Source: Thalassospira australica (GTDB taxonomy: Bacteria; Pseudomonadota; Alphaproteobacteria; Rhodospirillales; Thalassospiraceae). From it: DNA of 64,000 nt. Below, one piece after another: positions 26,033 to 36,007 of the stretch. The stretch is from positions 62,001 through 126,000 of the forward strand of contig NZ_JRJE01000020.1 of the NCBI RefSeq assembly GCF_000763295.1. The letters are read 5' to 3'. The first letter of the stretch is position 1. Each line of letters starts with the position of its first letter. The position numbers and the translations under genes were made by a program. The notes under the pieces were generated by a model, which searched no databases, was not told the DNA's origin, and was given only the letters and a program-made list of their open reading frames with translations.

Positions 26033-26827
26033 TTAGTCTTCGAAATGCCCCCTGGCGGCAAAACCACCGCCCTGATAAATCACCGCCGGATCATGACGGT
26101 CTTCCGGGCCGAATTCTGCTTCGACTTCAGCGCGGAACTGTTCGGAGCTATCCTGCGGCTGCCAACCAAGGAAGTTGGCATGTTCGTTACTCCACCAAGT
26201 CGATTTGTTGTCCGAGACACCATACATCACCAGATTGCCGGTCATCGGCGCATCAAAAATCGCCTTCATCAGCGAAATAAAGTCACGCGGGCTCATCCAG
26301 GTGGACAGCATGCGGCGGTCCTTTGGCTTTTCAAAGCATGACCCGATGCGCACACTGACGGTTTCAACGTCAAACTTGTCGTAATAATAGCTTGCCACCG
26401 CTTCGCCGTAACATTTGGTCACGCCATACAGGCTGTCGGGGCGCTGTTTGGACGTATCATCAAGCCGTTCGGTGCGTTTGTGAAAACCAATCGCATGGTT
26501 GGAACTGGCAAACATGATGCGACCGACACCATTCTTGCGCGCACCTTCATACAGGTTATAGGTGCCTGCCAGATTGGCCTGAAGCAGATCATCAAATGCC
26601 GCCTCAATCGAAATGCCGCCCAGATGAATGATGCCATCAACATCCTTGGTCAGTTCGATCACCGCTGCGCGGTCCGACAGGTCACATTGCACGACTTCCT
26701 CGTTCGGACCTGCCGGGTCCATCGGGGAAATGTCAGACAGGCGAATGACATCGGCATAGCCCTTAAGCCCTTCGCGACAGATCTTTCCAAGTCCGCCAGC
26801 AGCACCGGTAATCAGCAAACGTTTCAT
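26033..26827 (-). CDS. udh: Uronate dehydrogenase (NAD-dependent, short-chain extended family)
   Basis: Cytoplasmic enzyme of 264 residues oxidising D-glucuronate or D-galacturonate to the aldaro-lactone with NAD. The nucleotide loop TGAAGGLG is at 7-14, the catalytic pair is Tyr134/Lys138 in YGVTK, and FASSNHAIGF is a segment characteristic of uronate dehydrogenases. Length is close to the 265 residues of characterised enzymes. The ATG at 26827 gives best spacing to GAGGAT. It is the last gene of a leftward operon behind dctM, so the TRAP system probably imports its substrate. Confidence 0.85.
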   Translation of the reverse strand: MKRLLITGAAGGLGKICREGLKGYADVIRLSDISPMDPAGPNEEVVQCDLSDRAAVIELTKDVDGIIHLGGISIEAAFDDLLQANLAGTYNLYEGARKNGVGRIMFASSNHAIGFHKRTERLDDTSKQRPDSLYGVTKCYGEAVASYYYDKFDVETVSVRIGSCFEKPKDRRMLSTWMSPRDFISLMKAIFDAPMTGNLVMYGVSDNKSTWWSNEHANFLGWQPQDSSEQFRAEVEAEFGPEDRHDPAVIYQGGGFAARGHFED

Positions 26828-26861
26828 CATTATCCTCTTTCTAATCGATTGTGGCCCGCAA

Positions 26862-28151
26862 TCAGTTTGCACCAAATACAAGATTGGGCAAAGTCATTGA
26901 AACTGCGGGAATATAAGTTGTCAGCAAAAGCGCACTCAGGATCGCCAGATAAAATGGCCAGATCGACTGCACCGCCTTTTCGATTTTCACCCCGCCAATG
27001 GCGCACCCGACAAACAGGCACGCCCCAACTGGCGGCGTACACAGGCCAAGACCCAAATTCATCATCAAAACCATGCCGAACTGAATTGGGTCCATGCCAA
27101 ACTGGGTCGCCAGCGGCAGGAAGATCGGCGTGCAAATCAAAATCAGCGCCGCCATATCCATGATCATGCCCGCAACCAGCAACATGACATTGATCAGCAA
27201 CAATACCAAAATTGGATTGTCGGTAATCGTGGTAATGGCTTCGGCAAGGGCATCGGGCACCTGATAGAAGGCCAGCATATAGCCATAGGCCGTTGCACAA
27301 CCAACCAGCAGCATGACAAGCGATGTCGTCTTGGCCGATTGCTTGACCGCGGCGATAAAGCCCGCCCAGCTTAGCTCACGGTACACAAGCCCGGTAATAA
27401 TCAGCGCATAGGCAACCCCGATCGCACCGGATTCAGTCACGGTAAACACGCCGCTTAAGACACCGCCAACAATGATCACCGCCGTAAAGAAGCCCGGAAT
27501 AGCCCGAATAGCGGTGCGTCCGACAACCGCCCAACCGGGGAATGGCTGGGCCGGATAGCCATGTTTGATTGCAACAAGCCAGGTGGCAAGACCAAGCAAC
27601 ACGCACATCATCAGGCCCGGCACCACCCCGGCGACAAACAGTTTGGAGATCGAAATACCACCGCCTGCGGCCACGGCATAAAGGATCATGTTGTGACTGG
27701 GCGGGATCATGATCCCGGCAATCGATGATGTTACCGTCACATTGACCGCGTAATCCGCGCGGTAGCCTTCCTTTTTCATCACCGGGATCAGGATCGATCC
27801 AAGGGCGGATGTATCGGCCACGGCAGAGCCGGAAATGCCGCCAAACAGCATGGATGAAAACACATTCACAATGCCAAGCCCACCGCGCCGGTTGCCGACA
27901 AGGGCCGTGGCGAATTGCACAAGCCTGGTGGCAATCCCGCCATGGAGCATCAATTCCCCGGCAAAGATAAAGAACGGAATGGCCAGCAAAGAGAAAACGC
28001 TGATGCCAGACCCGATCCGCTGAAACGCGATCAGGGTCGGCAGGCCTTCAAAGAAAAACGCCCCAAGGGCTGCGATGCCAAGTGCGATGGCGACGGGCAT
28101 GCCAATCAGAATACCGATGGCAAACACGCCCAGAAGAATGGTCATGCCCAT
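26862..28151 (-). CDS. dctM: TRAP transporter large permease (DctM)
   Basis: Inner-membrane protein of 429 residues with about 12 helices, the ion-coupled carrier of a tripartite TRAP importer. Landmarks include GMPVAIALGIAAL, PFFIFAGELMLHGGIATRLV (in parts), MLFGGISGSAVADTSALGSI, PPSHNMILYA and PPVGACLFVGCAIGG. The ATG directly follows the dctQ stop (TAAATG). Substrate is inferred from neighbours to be a hexuronate or related sugar acid. Confidence 0.92.
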   Translation of the reverse strand: MGMTILLGVFAIGILIGMPVAIALGIAALGAFFFEGLPTLIAFQRIGSGISVFSLLAIPFFIFAGELMLHGGIATRLVQFATALVGNRRGGLGIVNVFSSMLFGGISGSAVADTSALGSILIPVMKKEGYRADYAVNVTVTSSIAGIMIPPSHNMILYAVAAGGGISISKLFVAGVVPGLMMCVLLGLATWLVAIKHGYPAQPFPGWAVVGRTAIRAIPGFFTAVIIVGGVLSGVFTVTESGAIGVAYALIITGLVYRELSWAGFIAAVKQSAKTTSLVMLLVGCATAYGYMLAFYQVPDALAEAITTITDNPILVLLLINVMLLVAGMIMDMAALILICTPIFLPLATQFGMDPIQFGMVLMMNLGLGLCTPPVGACLFVGCAIGGVKIEKAVQSIWPFYLAILSALLLTTYIPAVSMTLPNLVFGAN

Positions 28152-28697
28152 TTATTCAACGTCCTTGTTCAGCAAATCGTCGTGATAAAGACCGGCACGC
28201 GAAATCGTTTTCCAGCCGGTAATGATCTTGAGGATATGGACAACACTGTAAAACATGATGCCTGCCCCGCAGACCGCCATGGGCACAGACCGCCAGCCAT
28301 CAGAAATATGAATGATCGGCATCGTCTTTGCCCAATTAAAGGCCACCAGATCTAGCCCGCCGATGAGCATCCAGTATCCAAACCACGCCATGGCGGCATA
28401 GCTGATCGCGGCAACAATGGCCGCAATTTTGGGCGGTAATGAATCACGGAAAAACGAAACGGAAAGATGGCTGTTGTCGCGCATGCAGGCCGCAGCAACA
28501 GGAAAGGTGATCAGAACAATCAGGATCAACGAGACCTGCTCAACCCAGGTCGGTGTTTCATTAAGGACATAGCGCCCGAACACCAGCCAGGCGAACGTCG
28601 GGATCAGGGCCACAAGCGCCAAACCGCCAATCAGGTTAAGCACCCCGGCAATGCCCCCGCCCAGACGGTCAAGCAATTTGGTAAAACTGGAAAACAT
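28152..28697 (-). CDS. dctQ: TRAP transporter small permease (DctQ)
   Basis: A 181-residue four-helix membrane protein that couples the binding protein to DctM. The family pattern WVEQVSLILIVLITFPVAAACMRDNSHLSV (seen in parts at about residues 51-80) is clear. It abuts dctM with no spacer and lies 100 bp after dctP, separated from it by a hairpin that can lower downstream expression. Confidence 0.88.
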   Translation of the reverse strand: MFSSFTKLLDRLGGGIAGVLNLIGGLALVALIPTFAWLVFGRYVLNETPTWVEQVSLILIVLITFPVAAACMRDNSHLSVSFFRDSLPPKIAAIVAAISYAAMAWFGYWMLIGGLDLVAFNWAKTMPIIHISDGWRSVPMAVCGAGIMFYSVVHILKIITGWKTISRAGLYHDDLLNKDVE

Positions 28698-28757
28698 CTA
28701 TGCGCCGCCAGAAATTGATTAATCAACAATAGAACAGCAAAGAGCGTAAACAAAGAA

Positions 28758-28785
28758 GGGCGACGATAATATCGCCGCCCTTTTT
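28758..28785 (-). terminator. Intercistronic hairpin between dctP and dctQ
   Basis: On the leftward transcript GGGCGGCGAT-ATT-ATCGTCGCCC (28758-28780) forms a 10-bp stem with one wobble, followed by TTCTTTG. It lies inside the operon, just after dctP, and probably allows more binding protein than permease to be made. Confidence 0.7.
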
Positions 28786-28797
28786 GCTACATATGTC

Positions 28798-29790
28798 TTA
28801 CTTCTGTGCGTCCTGAATGGCTTTCACAAGGTCGGCCAAATCCGGGTTTGCTTTCAGGAAGTTGTCATATACCGGCTGCATGGCATCCTGGAATGCCTGC
28901 TTGTCAGCAACTTCATTGACTTCAATGCCCGCGGCAATGACTTTTGCCTTGGACTGTTCAGCACGTTCAGCCCAGGCTGCACGCTGTACCTCAACCGAAG
29001 CATCGGCTGCTTCCTGAACCAGCTTTTTCTCTTCATCAGAAAGGCTGTCATACAGGCCTTTGTTGATGCACAGGCATTCCGGCAGGATCAGGTGCTGCGT
29101 AACGGAATAGTATTTCGCCGCTTCGAAGTGGCCTGAGCTGTCATAAGACGGATAATTGTTTTCCGCCCCGTCGATCACGCCGGTTTTCAACGACTGATAG
29201 ACCGAGCTATAGGCCATCGGGGTCGCATTGCCGCCCAATGAGTCAACCATCTGCACATACAGGTCGTTGCTCATCACACGGAACTTAAGGCCTTCAAGAT
29301 CGGCCGGGGTGTTGATCGGATGCTTGGTGTTATAGAACGACCGCGCACCGGAATCATACCAGCCAAGCGCCTGCAACCCGACATTTGCCAGGCCATCGGC
29401 AATCTGCTGACCCGCCGGGCCATCCATAACATCGTGCATGGCATCGACGTTTTTAAAGATGAACGGCAGCGAAACAACGTTTGCTTCCGGTGCAACTTCA
29501 CCCAACGGACCGAGGTTGAAAACAGCCCAGTCCAGACCGCCAAGACGGACCTGCTGGATTGCATCCGGCTGATCGCCCAGAACACCGCCGTGATAGACCT
29601 TTGCTTCAAGATCACCACCCGATTTTTCGTTGATCAGCTTGGCAAATTCTTCCATGCCGGTCGATACCGGATATTCCGGCGGATGGATGTTCCAGCCGCG
29701 CCATTCTTTTGCCTGCGCACCAGATGCCAGTGCAACCGAAACAGCCGCTGCTGCGATGGTCAGTGTTGTTGTTTTGAGAAGTTTGTTCAT
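28798..29790 (-). CDS. dctP: TRAP transporter periplasmic binding protein (DctP)
   Basis: A 330-residue periplasmic solute-binding protein of the DctP family. The ATG at 29790 has GGGAGGACT upstream and starts a signal peptide ending in SGAQA. Landmarks are WNIHPPEYPVSTGMEEFAKL (near the mature N-terminus), YHGGVLGDQPDAIQQVRLGG, and GLKFRVMSNDLYVQMVDSLGGNATPMAYSSVYQSLKTGVIDGAEN (in parts), where the Arg of FRVM binds the ligand carboxylate. First gene of dctP-dctQ-dctM-udh. The carboxylate ligand is likely a uronate, by context. Confidence 0.92.
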   Translation of the reverse strand: MNKLLKTTTLTIAAAAVSVALASGAQAKEWRGWNIHPPEYPVSTGMEEFAKLINEKSGGDLEAKVYHGGVLGDQPDAIQQVRLGGLDWAVFNLGPLGEVAPEANVVSLPFIFKNVDAMHDVMDGPAGQQIADGLANVGLQALGWYDSGARSFYNTKHPINTPADLEGLKFRVMSNDLYVQMVDSLGGNATPMAYSSVYQSLKTGVIDGAENNYPSYDSSGHFEAAKYYSVTQHLILPECLCINKGLYDSLSDEEKKLVQEAADASVEVQRAAWAERAEQSKAKVIAAGIEVNEVADKQAFQDAMQPVYDNFLKANPDLADLVKAIQDAQK

Positions 29791-30037
29791 TAGAGTCCTC
29801 CCGAGACAATTCGTTACTGCGTTAAAGCCTGTTTCCCTTTTTGGGATTTTTTTTGTCATATAATCCTACAATCGCGTACTTGTAAACACAACTGTCAGAT
29901 TTGTTAACAACTCGTCTAATGTTCCGTCACTTATTTACTGTACGTCGATTGTTTTCCCGACGTTTCAGATGGCTCCCCCGGACCGGAACAAGACCGGGAG
30001 AACCTTATTTTTTCTATACTTTTACCCGTTGCGTGAC

Positions 30038-30973
<936 letters not shown>

Positions 30974-31016
30974 CTAATATCTGAATGCGTCAAAATACCT
31001 ATGACGATTCTATAAA

Positions 31017-31047
31017 TTCATCATATTACTTTGTCAAACATATTACT
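31017..31047. promoter_or_regulatory. Operator candidate before kdgD: AT-rich motif plus direct repeats
   Basis: On the minus strand this contains AATATGATGAATT, an 11/12 match to the shared ATATGATGACTT motif. CATATTACT occurs twice in direct orientation (31022-31030 and 31039-31047), 17 bp apart. It lies about 55-85 bp upstream of the kdgD start, a fitting place for a FadR-type operator. Confidence 0.5.
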
Positions 31048-31162
31048 CACACGCTCCAAATCATGTGAAAAACCAAACAAATCAAAGGCCTTATGCCAAA
31101 TATCACCCTATTCGACTTTGGTATTATGACTTTGATTTGGGGCATTTTCTGCCGAATCGAAT

Positions 31163-31181
31163 CAATTGATATGATGACTTT
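31163..31181. promoter_or_regulatory. Operator candidate before the hydratase-like gene
   Basis: ATATGATGACTT here is identical over 12 bases to the copy at about 35069-35080 and lies some 75-90 bp before the 31256 start codon. Confidence 0.5.
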
Positions 31182-31255
31182 GCGCAGCAACAGCATTAGG
31201 TTCAGAACCCAAGTCAGCCCATCCAACCAAATCAAGACAGGCGAGATACCCGCGC

Positions 31256-32020
31256 ATGACTGATATCACTGCTGCCAGCCGCATCCTTGCGGATGCATTC
31301 GCAAACCACACCTTGATTGCCCCCCTGCCAGGCGACATCGCCCCCACGACGTTTGAGGAGGCTTATGAAGTACAGGCGGCAACACTGGAACTGACCGGCG
31401 CGAAACAAGCCGGCTGGAAACTTGCCGTTGCCACACGTGCAGCACAGGAAAAAATTGGTGCGGACGGGCCGCTTGTCGGGCCACTGTTTCAGGGGCGCAT
31501 CCTTGAAAACGGGGCAAAGCTGACCACCAACGATCTGCATTTCCCCAACATCGAAGCCGAGATTGCCGTGGTTATGGCAAGCACCCCTGCCCCGGATGCA
31601 ACATCAAGCGACATTCTTGATCATATCGAAAGCATGCATCTGGCCATCGAGATCGCCGACCGGCGCTATCACGAAAAACAACCGCCGATCCAGACCTTGG
31701 CGGACTTGAATTCAACAGGCTATTTCGTGCTGGGGCAGGAAATCGAAAACTGGCGCGACCTTGGCTTTATCGGCGGCAAGGTTACCACCAAAAGCGACGG
31801 CGAAATCCTTGCCACCAATGATGACCCGGATGCTTGGCCGGAAATCTTTGGCGGACTTGAATATCTTGTCGGCTTCCTTGCCAAGCGCGGTCAAAGCTTA
31901 AAGGCAGGCGACGTGGTCACCACAGGTGCCTGCGCGCTTCCGACCATCAGCCCGCATGGCAAGATCGAGGCGATCTTTGACGGGCTTGGTACCGTCACCG
32001 CAGAAATCACCACAGTCTGA
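31256..32020 (+). CDS. 2-keto-4-pentenoate hydratase-like protein (FAH superfamily)
   Basis: A 254-residue enzyme of the MhpD-type branch of the fumarylacetoacetase superfamily, which acts on 2-keto acids with a divalent metal. Family landmarks are EEAYEVQAATLELTGAKQ (partial), AGWKLAVATRAAQEKIGADG, and GPLFQGRIL; metal-binding acids fall in NIEAEIAVVM and AIEIADRRY. In aromatic degradation such enzymes hydrate 2-hydroxypenta-2,4-dienoate. The sugar-acid context suggests it handles a deoxy-keto sugar acid instead; this is inference. It is divergent from kdgD and ends at a bidirectional terminator. Confidence 0.8.
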   Translation: MTDITAASRILADAFANHTLIAPLPGDIAPTTFEEAYEVQAATLELTGAKQAGWKLAVATRAAQEKIGADGPLVGPLFQGRILENGAKLTTNDLHFPNIEAEIAVVMASTPAPDATSSDILDHIESMHLAIEIADRRYHEKQPPIQTLADLNSTGYFVLGQEIENWRDLGFIGGKVTTKSDGEILATNDDPDAWPEIFGGLEYLVGFLAKRGQSLKAGDVVTTGACALPTISPHGKIEAIFDGLGTVTAEITTV

Positions 32021-32037
32021 TCACCTGCGCAACCAAC

Positions 32038-32076
32038 AAAAAGGCCATGCGGATCATCACCCCGCATGGCCTTTTT
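32038..32076. terminator. Bidirectional terminator
   Basis: AAAAAGGCCATGCGG (from 32038) pairs with CCGCATGGCC-TTTTT (32062-32076), a 15-bp stem with T runs on both strands, between the convergent hydratase-like and SMP-30 genes. Confidence 0.92.
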
Positions 32077-32108
32077 CATTCAGAATATTCTAATCGGAAA
32101 CTGCCGTG

Positions 32109-33008
32109 TTAGCCGTTCTCGCGAAACTTGCTGACCGGCACGCCGGGCACTTCAACACGCATGGAAACGAGCTTGCCCGCATCGGGGAATTCAGCGCGTT
32201 TTTCTGCCGTGTAATTTTCCTGATGGCTGGTGACATAAAGTGTTTTCATATCCGGCCCGCCAAAGCATGGCATCGTCGGATTGGGCATGGGCATCGGGAT
32301 GGATTTCAACAGTTTTCCATCCGGGGAAAACCGGTTGAGGTTGCCCGCCGAGACCCCGGCTGACCAATAGCACCCTTCAAGATCAACCGCCGCACCATCC
32401 GGTCGACCCAACCGATCATCAAGATCAAGAAAACGCGTGCAGTTGGAAATATCGCCCGTCGCCGCGTCAAAGTCCCAACGGTTCACCCACGGCCCGCGTG
32501 AGTCGGAATGATACATTTGCGACCCGTTTGGCGACCAGGCAATGCCGTTGGAAATCTTGAAGCCGGTGATTTTCTCGTCGACCTTGCCATCAGCCGTAAT
32601 ACGGTAAAGCGATGCAATCGCCTGCTTTTCGGGATTGTCATCCATCGTCCCGACCCAAAAGGCCCCATCCGGGCCGATCTTGCCGTCATTGGTCCGGCTG
32701 TGAATGCCGTCTTCAATGCGACACAGTGCGGTCCGTTCATCGGTTTCCGGGTTCAGGAAAACGATATCCTTGCGAAGCGCAACAATGATGCGCCCCTGAT
32801 CAGTCAGCCCGAAACAACCAAGCTCGCTGTCAAACGTCCAGGTTTTGCGCTGACCGCTGTCAACATCAAGCGCATGGAGATTCCCGTTCAGGATATCGGT
32901 CCAATACAACCGGTTGTTCTGCGCATCCCAGTTCGGACATTCGGCCAACGTAAATGTCTCGTCGCTCAGGATTTCTGGCTGATAGGTCACACCACCTGCT
33001 GCAGACAT
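32109..33008 (-). CDS. SMP-30/gluconolactonase family lactonase, sugar-acid cluster copy
   Basis: A 299-residue propeller lactonase. Metal and active-site positions are seen in TLAECPNWDAQNNRLYWTD, SRTNDGKIGPDGAFWVGTMD, KISNGIAWSPNGSQMYHSDS and RPDGAAVDLEGCYW. The ATG at 33008 has GAGGGGGT six bases upstream. With uronate dehydrogenase nearby, the most economical role is opening the aldaro-lactone to galactarate or glucarate, but another aldonolactone is possible. A copy of the shared AT-rich motif lies 20 bp upstream of its start. Confidence 0.87.
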   Translation of the reverse strand: MSAAGGVTYQPEILSDETFTLAECPNWDAQNNRLYWTDILNGNLHALDVDSGQRKTWTFDSELGCFGLTDQGRIIVALRKDIVFLNPETDERTALCRIEDGIHSRTNDGKIGPDGAFWVGTMDDNPEKQAIASLYRITADGKVDEKITGFKISNGIAWSPNGSQMYHSDSRGPWVNRWDFDAATGDISNCTRFLDLDDRLGRPDGAAVDLEGCYWSAGVSAGNLNRFSPDGKLLKSIPMPMPNPTMPCFGGPDMKTLYVTSHQENYTAEKRAEFPDAGKLVSMRVEVPGVPVSKFRENG

Positions 33009-33023
33009 TTTTACCCCCTCGGG

Positions 33024-33038
33024 ATTCATATGATCAAT
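33024..33038. promoter_or_regulatory. Operator candidate before the cluster lactonase gene
   Basis: ATATGATCAATT is an 11/12 match to the kdgD copy of the shared motif and contains the palindrome TGATCA. It lies just upstream of the lactonase ribosome site. Confidence 0.42.
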
Positions 33039-33224
33039 TTACCTGACCTCAGGTGTGCCGCTTCACGTCCCTGCTTGTCAACAATATTTACCATTGAACG
33101 CAACGGAACAGCGCGCAATTACATCACTCCGCCCAAGGAAAAGTTCGGTTTTCAGATACATTTGGAAATTCCCTAACACCCCGCAAGGACGCAGGCTGTT
33201 CTGATCACTAAACGGTCTGGAGAG

Positions 33225-33941
33225 TTATTTATCACGGGCGTGATCGGTGACGCGCTGGCGTGCCTGATGCAAGTGATAGCGCATCAAAAGTTCAGCGCTG
33301 TCACCATCATGACCAAGAATGGCCGCGCAAATCTGGCGATGTTCAGACAACACCTTATTGGCCCGCTCAGCCGATCCTCCGCGTGTGATGTTAAGCGCAA
33401 TCCGCATGGATTTCGACATAACGTCATGCAGGGAGTTAAGGATGGTAACAAAAATCTCGTTCCCGCTGGCGCGTGCAATTGCCATGTGAAAGGCCAGGTC
33501 AGCCTTATCGGCAATATCGCCCGCGGCAACCCCGTCTTCGAGCATTTTCAACGCGTTTTCAATCTCACGCTGATGGCGCGGGTTGGCACGTTCGGCAGCC
33601 ATGCGCGCCGTTGTGCCTTCGATTGCCATGCGCGCCTCAAAGCAGCGCATCAATCCGGCAACATCAGAAATACCGCCAAACTCGATCAATCCTTGCGGCG
33701 GACGTTTTTTGACAAACGACCCAACGCCTTGGCGCGCATAGACCAACCCGTCAGATTGCAGCTTGCGCAGCGCTTCGCGCACGACCGGGCGCGACACCCC
33801 AAAGGACGAACAGATTTCATTTTCAGACGGAAGCTTCGCCCCCTCCACCAGATTGCCGGAGATGATCTGTTCCAGAATTTGACCATACAGCTGGTCAGCA
33901 AGTTTTTCGCGTTTCTGGACTCTTAACAGCAGCTCGGACAT
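33225..33941 (-). CDS. FadR-type GntR transcriptional regulator 1
   Basis: A 238-residue repressor type with an N-terminal winged helix (LYGQILEQIISGNLVEGAKL, then PSENEICSSFGVSRPVVREALRKLQSDGLV in parts) and a C-terminal all-helical FCD domain that binds small acids through a metal. FCD markers are FEARMAIEGTTARMAAERA, DLAFHMAIARASGN and SEHRQICAAILGHD. The ATG at 33941 follows AGGGTCGAG. It is one of two paralogous regulators in the sugar-acid region; either could read the shared ATATGATGAMTT sites. Confidence 0.88.
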   Translation of the reverse strand: MSELLLRVQKREKLADQLYGQILEQIISGNLVEGAKLPSENEICSSFGVSRPVVREALRKLQSDGLVYARQGVGSFVKKRPPQGLIEFGGISDVAGLMRCFEARMAIEGTTARMAAERANPRHQREIENALKMLEDGVAAGDIADKADLAFHMAIARASGNEIFVTILNSLHDVMSKSMRIALNITRGGSAERANKVLSEHRQICAAILGHDGDSAELLMRYHLHQARQRVTDHARDK

Positions 33942-34047
33942 CTCGACCCTACTTGTAAAACCTATTGTGTGTTTTATCGGCAAACAATTGCCCGGCAAAG
34001 CCCGCCGAACGGAAACCGGAACATCATCCGCACGCGCCGGTCCTCAA

Positions 34048-35037
34048 TCAATCCACAAGGGAATAATCACGATTACCCGGCGTTCCGATTTCATCTTCAT
34101 CATCAACAAGCCCGCTATCTGGCGCATCATGCAACATGGGAATAAGCGTCATGGTGCCGGTCAGGGTCTCGTTCTTGTCAAGAACCCGCACATCGCCAAG
34201 TTCCTTGAACTCCGGATGATTGTGTACATTGGGTACATGGGATACCGGCTCGACGCAGAATGTCTTGCCGTCTTCGGGAATGTAAAACTGCAGATTTGAC
34301 AGCGTATCGCTGGCGATCATTTTAAGGCTGTAGCCCGCCTCGGTCCAACTCATGTCTGCTTCCTGATTCCAGCCGGAATAATGTGCATCCAGACCAAGAT
34401 GATGACGGATCAATTTTGGATCTGAGAAATCCCGACCAAGATCAATGACGGTGCGCGCGGTTGGCAGCATGTCATCATCGGTGGCAAAGCAATCCTCGGC
34501 AATAAATCCGACGGATGCATCTTCGCCGCCGGGGAACCAGGGGTGCAGGCCAATGCCATAGGGCATCGGTGTGCGGCCCAGATGGCGGACCCCGATTTCA
34601 ATCGTGACATCGGTTTCAGTGACCTTGAACTCCTGCCAGGCGACGTAAACAAAACCGCTTTGGGGATCATCATGTTTATGATTGAACCGCAGGGTATCAA
34701 CGGTCGGACGTTCGATTTTCCATTCTGCGGATCGACCGAAACCATGGATCGCATGCGGACTGGGCGGGCGATTTGCCGGAACCTTGACGATACGTCCGTC
34801 AAATTCGAACTCGGAAAAGGCCAGCCGGTTGGCGAAAGGCACCATCGGGAAACACCCAAGGCTGGACGGATTGCCCGATACAATCGCCTGATCGGTCACC
34901 GGGCGCAGCAGATTGATCGTCCCCTTGCCATCGGGTCGAACCCAGTCGATCCTTGATATTGCCCCGCCCTGTGGCACAATGCCGATCTGGAACGGGCCAC
35001 TGTTCCAACGGTATTCCGGCTCGCCTTTTCTGGCCAT
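34048..35037 (-). CDS. Aldose 1-epimerase family protein
   Basis: A 329-residue beta-sandwich mutarotase of the GalM superfamily, which interconverts sugar anomers. The active-site pattern is visible in SPHAIHGFGRSAEW (first catalytic His), PYGIGLHPWFPG (second His) and FCVEPVSHVPNVHN (Glu general base). The ATG at 35037 has GAGGCG eight bases upstream. It is divergent from the second GntR regulator; the shared intergenic region has a perfect copy of the 12-bp motif. Confidence 0.85.
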   Translation of the reverse strand: MARKGEPEYRWNSGPFQIGIVPQGGAISRIDWVRPDGKGTINLLRPVTDQAIVSGNPSSLGCFPMVPFANRLAFSEFEFDGRIVKVPANRPPSPHAIHGFGRSAEWKIERPTVDTLRFNHKHDDPQSGFVYVAWQEFKVTETDVTIEIGVRHLGRTPMPYGIGLHPWFPGGEDASVGFIAEDCFATDDDMLPTARTVIDLGRDFSDPKLIRHHLGLDAHYSGWNQEADMSWTEAGYSLKMIASDTLSNLQFYIPEDGKTFCVEPVSHVPNVHNHPEFKELGDVRVLDKNETLTGTMTLIPMLHDAPDSGLVDDEDEIGTPGNRDYSLVD

Positions 35038-35063
35038 GCACGTACGCCTCAAATCCAACCAAA

Positions 35064-35082
35064 ATCATATGATGACTTCATG
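35064..35082. promoter_or_regulatory. Operator candidate between aldose epimerase and FadR-type regulator 2
   Basis: ATCATATGATGACTTCA contains ATATGATGACTT, identical to the copy before the hydratase-like gene, and a perfect ATCATATGAT palindrome (35063-35072). It sits 27 bp before the epimerase start, where it could also autoregulate the divergent regulator. Confidence 0.52.
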
Positions 35083-35256
35083 GTCAGGTTTCGTTAGTTT
35101 GATTGAAATGGCAGCCAAACGAACAAAACCTGATCCCGAGCAACCACCTTCGTTCGATGATTTGAAGATGGTAATACCCTTGGCATCAAATAAACCTTAA
35201 TGCCAATCTGCCACTTATATCTGGTTGTTTTACACCGGATTTATCGGATACGCAAA

Positions 35257-35988
35257 ATGAACAAGACCACCGCGCCCAAGACGCCCCGCAAAGTTTCACT
35301 GACAGAAAAAGTCATATCCAGTCTGCGACGCGAAATCGAAAGCGGGCAACGTGAACCTGGCAGCAAATTGCCAACCGAACCGGTTTTGACCGAACAATTC
35401 GGCGTAAGCCGCACCGTCGTTCGCGAAGCCATCGCTGCGCTGAAGGCCGACGGGTTGCTCGAACCACGCCAGGGTGCAGGGGTGTTTGTCTTGGCCCCCC
35501 AACCGCGCAACACCGATCATTCCATTTTTGCGGTCGATTACGCGCAAGTATCTGATGTTCTGGAAATTCTTGAACTGCGCATGGCCGTCGAGATCGAGGC
35601 GGCCGGACTTGCCTGCACACGCAGTTCGGTTGCCCAGCAAGCCAAGATTTTTGAGGCCATGGCAAATATGGAAGATGCCCTTGAAAAGGGAAATCCGACC
35701 GCACAGGCCGATTTCGAATTTCACAGCGCGATTGCCGATGCCACCAACAACCGGCGCTTTGCCGAATTCCTGGAACATTTGGGCGATAAAACCATCCCGC
35801 GCGCGCAATTGCGCCGTCGCCCGCCCGAAGCCAAGGATCAAAAAACCTATATGGAAATGATCATGGGCGAACACCGTAAAATTTACGATGCCATTGCCGC
35901 CCGTGACGAAGATACCGCCCGGCGCGCCATGCGCGATCATCTGAGCTTAAGCCAAACCCGGTATCAGAAATTACTGACACAGCGATAA
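35257..35988 (+). CDS. FadR-type GntR transcriptional regulator 2
   Basis: A 243-residue paralogue of the regulator at 33.2 kb. Winged helix: VISSLRREIESGQREPGSKL and TEPVLTEQFGVSRTVVREAI. FCD domain markers: LELRMAVEIEAAGLA, DFEFHSAIADATNNRRF and MGEHRKIYDAIAARDEDTA. The ATG at 35257 starts just before the domain; an in-frame start 19 codons upstream is less likely. It is divergent from the aldose epimerase gene and probably controls it and the sugar-acid genes through the motif at 35064. Confidence 0.88.
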   Translation: MNKTTAPKTPRKVSLTEKVISSLRREIESGQREPGSKLPTEPVLTEQFGVSRTVVREAIAALKADGLLEPRQGAGVFVLAPQPRNTDHSIFAVDYAQVSDVLEILELRMAVEIEAAGLACTRSSVAQQAKIFEAMANMEDALEKGNPTAQADFEFHSAIADATNNRRFAEFLEHLGDKTIPRAQLRRRPPEAKDQKTYMEMIMGEHRKIYDAIAARDEDTARRAMRDHLSLSQTRYQKLLTQR

Positions 35989-36007
35989 AGGCACTTGATC
36001 CGGACTC

